This document shows positions 61,184-64,000 of a DNA stretch of 64,000 nucleotides, piece after piece (the first letter of the stretch is position 1; the number at the start of each line of letters is the position of its first letter). The translations under genes were made by a program, and so were the position numbers. The stretch is from contig NZ_CP077062.1 in the NCBI RefSeq assembly GCF_019039255.1, forward strand, positions 4,712,001 to 4,776,000. The letters run 5' to 3'. The notes below the pieces were generated by a model. It did no database searches. It was not told where the DNA came from and saw nothing but the letters and a program-made list of their open reading frames with translations. Source of the stretch: Nocardioides panacis (lineage in GTDB: Bacteria; Actinomycetota; Actinomycetes; Propionibacteriales; Nocardioidaceae).

Positions 61184-63604
61184 CTATTGGTCGAGGCGGC
61201 GTACGGCGGTGATGCGATGCACCGCGAAGGACCGCACGTCCTCGGTCCGGTGGTCGTAGGCCGACAGCCAGCCGGCCTCTACGCGGACCGGGTCCACGAC
61301 CCGCTCGACGGTGGACCCGTGGTTGTCGACGTACCCGATCCACACCGAGGTCCCGGTCTCCACCGACTCCCGCAGCACGGCCAGCGTCGAGGCCGGCGTG
61401 GTGGGCTCGGCGGCCCGCAGGCCCGGCGCGGGACGGTTCGCCGCGGCCCGGTCGCCGGCCCGGATCGCGGTGACCGTGGAGGCCACCCGGGCGGCGAGCC
61501 GGGCGGCGCCGTGCGCGTCGAGCGGCCCCGGGAACGGCGAGGCGTCGCCCGGCCCGGGGCGGCGCCGGACGGTCCGGGCCCGCAGCGTCTCGCGCCGGGC
61601 CAGCCGGACGGTGCCGTCGGGTGCCTCGACGACCGGGGCCGACCCGAGCTCGCGCAGCCGCGGCAGGAGCACGTCGAGCGGCACGTCACTGACCACCACG
61701 GTCGGCGCGATCCGGCGCAGCCGCAGCCCGGAGGACTTGGGATGGTGCACCAGCTCGGTCAGGGCCGCCTCGTCGTCGCTGCGCAGGAACGACTCGGCCG
61801 CCCCGACCCGGATCGTGCCGAACCGGCGCGACACGTCGTCGACGAGGTAGGACAGCGCCTGCGGGACCGGGGTCCGTGACGAGCCGGCCAGGAAGGCGTG
61901 CACCTCCGCGGCGGACCAGCCGGAGTCGAAGGCCCGCCGGACCGACCCCTCGGTGAACCGGTAGACCGTCGCACCGCCCCGGGACTCGATGTCGGCGACC
62001 ACCGACAGGTGCCGGGCGAGGTCCTGCTCCAGCGGGCCGGGGGCGACCGCGGTGAGGTCGGCCTGCAGCAGCACGTGGTCGATCGGCTCGGGCAGCAGCG
62101 GGCCCAGCGCCGCCGGGGCGTGGTGCTGCGGGTCGTCGGTGGAGAGCAGCGCCCGCCCGTGCACGGACATGCCGCCCAGTGCGGTGACGCCCACGACCGC
62201 GGCCTCCTCGGTCACCCAGGCGACCGCCTGGGCCCGCACGGAGGGACGGCGCGGCCGCAGCCAGGCCATCCGCTCCACCAGCGAGGGCACCCCGGTGCCG
62301 GCCGCCAGGACGGTGCCGGGCTCGAGGGCGGCGACCTGCTCCAGGGCCGCGCGGCGGGTCTCCGGCAGCCACATGCGCTCGAGGTCGGGGACCAGCGCGT
62401 TCACCGGCTTGCCCGCCTCGCGACCACCGACCAGCCCGACCAGGCGGGGGCAGTCGAGCCAGGCGAGCGCCAGCCGCGTCCAGCGGTCCGCGACGGAGGC
62501 CGCGCTCCAGATGTCGAAGGTCTCGGTGGGCAGCCACACCGCGTCCCCGTCGCCGGAGGTGCCGGTGGCGAGCAGGTCGGCGGCGAGCGCGATCTCGACG
62601 TGCAGCGCCGCGGTGCGCTCGTCGGTGTGCAGCAGCTCGGCGGTGGCCTTGAGGTCGCGCACCCCCAGCCCGCCGGCCCGCAGCGCGGAGGGCGGCGTCG
62701 TGCCCCAGTGCTCGAGCAGCAGCTCGACGTGCCGGACCAGCTCGAAGGCCGCGCCCGCGGCGGCCCGGTCCACCAGGGCGGCGTCCCGCGCGGAGGTGGC
62801 CAGCTCCGGCTCGAGGTCGGCCCGGGCGCCGGTGGTCCGGCCGTCGCGCAGGCAGATCGCCACCTCGCGGGGCACCGCGACGTGCCGGCGGTCGCGGGCG
62901 ACGAGCAGCCCGCGGGCCAGCAGTTGGTCGACCGGGCTGCCGCCGCCACCGCGGGACAGCGTGCGCTCGGTGCTCTCCACCGACCCGTCCTTGCCCTCGT
63001 CGGCGAGGTGCTCCAGGATCGCCCGGGCCTGGTCGTCCACCTCGGCGACCAGCTTCGCCACCTCGGCGGGGTCGGACAGGTGCGCGGCGACCGCGTCCAC
63101 GTCCTCGTGCCGGTTGCCGCTCGGGGTCAGGCCCAGGTCGCGGGCCAGCGTGGTGACCCGGGACGGCCCGTACGGCGCCATCAGCACCGCCAGCGGCTGC
63201 CCGAGCCGGCTGATCTTCGTGCCGACCACCTCGGTGAGCACGCTCAGCGCGCGCAGGGCCTCGTCGGTGCCCCACACCAGCGCGAGGCGACGCACCTTCG
63301 CCAGCGCGGCGTCGACGGCGGCGGGCTCGGCGTTGACCACCGTGTGCAGCGTCGACGTGGCCGCCGTACCCCCGAGGGCGAGGACGGCGTCGAGCACGGT
63401 CAGCTCGAGCAGCGTGAGCTGGTCGACGGCCCGCAGCACCGAGGCCCGGGTGCCGGCGCGGGAGGCCAGCTGGGAGGTGTCCTGGGGGGTCGGCGTGGCC
63501 AGGTCGGGCCGGGCCCGGAGCAGCGCCGCGAGCTCGGCGTCGGACCAGCCGCGGAGCTGGTCGGCGAGCGTGCGGGGCGCGGACCCCTGGCGTGGTGTGG
63601 ACAT
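61184..63604 (-). CDS. Large helicase-associated/WYL-like protein (XPB-partner type)
   Basis: The protein of about 806 residues matches the actinobacterial family annotated as helicase C-terminal/XPB-Ssl2-like N-terminal domain proteins (Rv0862c-type). It starts LADQLRGWSDAELAALLRARPDLATP, has a winged-helix region ([21 protein letters not shown]), a conserved LPEPIDHVLLQADLTAVAPGPLEQDLARHLSVVADIESRGGATVYRFTEGSVRRAFDSG segment, and ends with a WYL-like region (VWIGYVDNHGSTVERVVDPVRVEAGWLSAYDHRTEDVRSFAVHRITAVRRL). No Walker motifs are visible, so it is not itself a helicase. In mycobacteria it neighbours the XPB gene; here five genes lie between. ATG 63604 is preferred over GTG 63613. Confidence 0.83.
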   Translation of the reverse strand: MSTPRQGSAPRTLADQLRGWSDAELAALLRARPDLATPTPQDTSQLASRAGTRASVLRAVDQLTLLELTVLDAVLALGGTAATSTLHTVVNAEPAAVDAALAKVRRLALVWGTDEALRALSVLTEVVGTKISRLGQPLAVLMAPYGPSRVTTLARDLGLTPSGNRHEDVDAVAAHLSDPAEVAKLVAEVDDQARAILEHLADEGKDGSVESTERTLSRGGGGSPVDQLLARGLLVARDRRHVAVPREVAICLRDGRTTGARADLEPELATSARDAALVDRAAAGAAFELVRHVELLLEHWGTTPPSALRAGGLGVRDLKATAELLHTDERTAALHVEIALAADLLATGTSGDGDAVWLPTETFDIWSAASVADRWTRLALAWLDCPRLVGLVGGREAGKPVNALVPDLERMWLPETRRAALEQVAALEPGTVLAAGTGVPSLVERMAWLRPRRPSVRAQAVAWVTEEAAVVGVTALGGMSVHGRALLSTDDPQHHAPAALGPLLPEPIDHVLLQADLTAVAPGPLEQDLARHLSVVADIESRGGATVYRFTEGSVRRAFDSGWSAAEVHAFLAGSSRTPVPQALSYLVDDVSRRFGTIRVGAAESFLRSDDEAALTELVHHPKSSGLRLRRIAPTVVVSDVPLDVLLPRLRELGSAPVVEAPDGTVRLARRETLRARTVRRRPGPGDASPFPGPLDAHGAARLAARVASTVTAIRAGDRAAANRPAPGLRAAEPTTPASTLAVLRESVETGTSVWIGYVDNHGSTVERVVDPVRVEAGWLSAYDHRTEDVRSFAVHRITAVRRLDQ

Positions 63605-63672
63605 CCTCACCACGATACTGACCCGGGCAGCAGACGGCCGTCCCCGGCCGGGCCGGATGTCAGGATGTGGCC

Positions 63673-64000
63673 ATGGCAGTGATCGAGGCGCGGGGGCTGG
63701 GCAAGGAGTACGCCGGGAAGCCGGCCGTCTCGGACCTGTCCTTCGAGGTGCACCCCGGCAGCGTGACCGGCTTCCTCGGCCCCAACGGCGCCGGCAAGTC
63801 CACCACCATGCGGCTGATGCTCGGCCTCGACCACGGCCGGGGCTCGACGACCTTCGACGGCGTGCCGTTCACCGCCCTGACCCGGCCGATGACGCACGTC
63901 GGCGCGCTGCTCGAGGCCAAGCCGTTCCACCCGACCCGCAAGGCCCGCAACCACCTGCGGATGCTCGCGGCGGCCAACGGCATCCCGGTGCGCCGCGTCG
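63673..64000 (+). CDS. ABC transporter ATP-binding protein, N-terminal part
   Basis: The visible 109 residues begin [31 protein letters not shown] and contain Walker [19 protein letters not shown] (about 36-53). The sequence then runs off the right edge before the signature and Walker B motifs. The [30 protein letters not shown] pattern is that of DrrA/CcmA-type ATPases, which usually pair with a separate membrane protein downstream and export drugs or lipids. It is divergent from the large WYL-like gene. Confidence 0.92.
   Translation, partial: MAVIEARGLGKEYAGKPAVSDLSFEVHPGSVTGFLGPNGAGKSTTMRLMLGLDHGRGSTTFDGVPFTALTRPMTHVGALLEAKPFHPTRKARNHLRMLAAANGIPVRRV

Overview
The window is one contiguous piece of chromosome from a very GC-rich, high-GC Gram-positive actinobacterium. 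Gene content (DUF3263, DUF3253, DUF4032, CGNR zinc fingers, CysO-type sulfur carrier, XPB-type helicase, groEL behind two CIRCE operators, many GTG starts and 4-base ATGA/GTGA overlaps) fits a soil actinomycete of the Nocardioides/Nocardioidaceae type. That assignment is inference from content; no 16S or marker search was possible. I see no phage, IS element, CRISPR array or rRNA operon. About 66 protein genes and one tRNA-Thr are supported.

Layout. 1-2.5 kb: end of cysS, rlmB, and a DUF559-like nuclease gene bracketed by two arrays of 22-bp-periodic CCCGGGT repeats. 2.5-9.6 kb: DUF4032 kinase-like gene, soxR divergent from a split transketolase, CsbD, tRNA-Thr, membrane protein, pdxY, and a DODA dioxygenase divergent from a MarR gene. 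9.6-16.8 kb: sulfotransferase, a beta-propeller-like glycosidase homologue, LOG protein, ung, SGNH lipoprotein, FetB-like permease, and an alpha/beta hydrolase with a histone-H1-like tail. 16.8-21.6 kb: trehalose genes otsA and otsB separated by a Gfo/Idh oxidoreductase, DUF3263 and LytR_C genes. 21.7-25.8 kb: SAM-I riboswitch, thrC, cysO-like carrier, F420-type oxidoreductase, nitronate monooxygenase-like and ATP-grasp genes. 25.8-30.7 kb: two CIRCE operators and groL, alkB with an SOS box, small DUF genes and an orphan ABC ATPase.

30.8-42 kb is the main metabolic block: GntR regulator, dipeptidase, MocA-type cytidylyltransferase, and a complete molybdenum hydroxylase (form II CO dehydrogenase-like) set with MoxR ATPase (coxD), VWA protein (coxE), XdhC/CoxI, coxS, coxL, coxM and a tail-anchored CoxG. 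MocA could make the MCD cofactor, the MoxR/VWA/XdhC genes would mature the enzyme, and CoxG could tether it to the membrane. The AYRGAGR active-site motif of CoxL marks form II, so CO is not a safe substrate call. 42-45.4 kb: CutC-like protein, a DUF4031-LD-carboxypeptidase fusion and two hypotheticals. 45.5-47.9 kb: formamidase operon (fmdB-like, amiS, fmdA). 48-57.4 kb: GNAT, HD hydrolase, HelD-like helicase, secreted alpha/beta hydrolase, PLP aminotransferase, XPB helicase, CGNR regulator. 57.6-64 kb: a GGDEF-EAL protein facing an EAL-HDOD protein (cyclic-di-GMP locus), a large helicase-associated/WYL-like protein, and the start of an ABC transporter.

A recurring oddity is that at least six genes (SGNH lipoprotein, fetB, thrC, coxD, the aminotransferase and the GGDEF-EAL gene) are each broken by exactly one extra base in a run of six or seven G/C. 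Removing one base restores full-length family members every time, so sequencing or assembly error is the likeliest cause. I annotate these as CDS with a frameshift. The most interesting unexplained signal is the dispersed 22-bp-periodic CCCGGGT repeat family.
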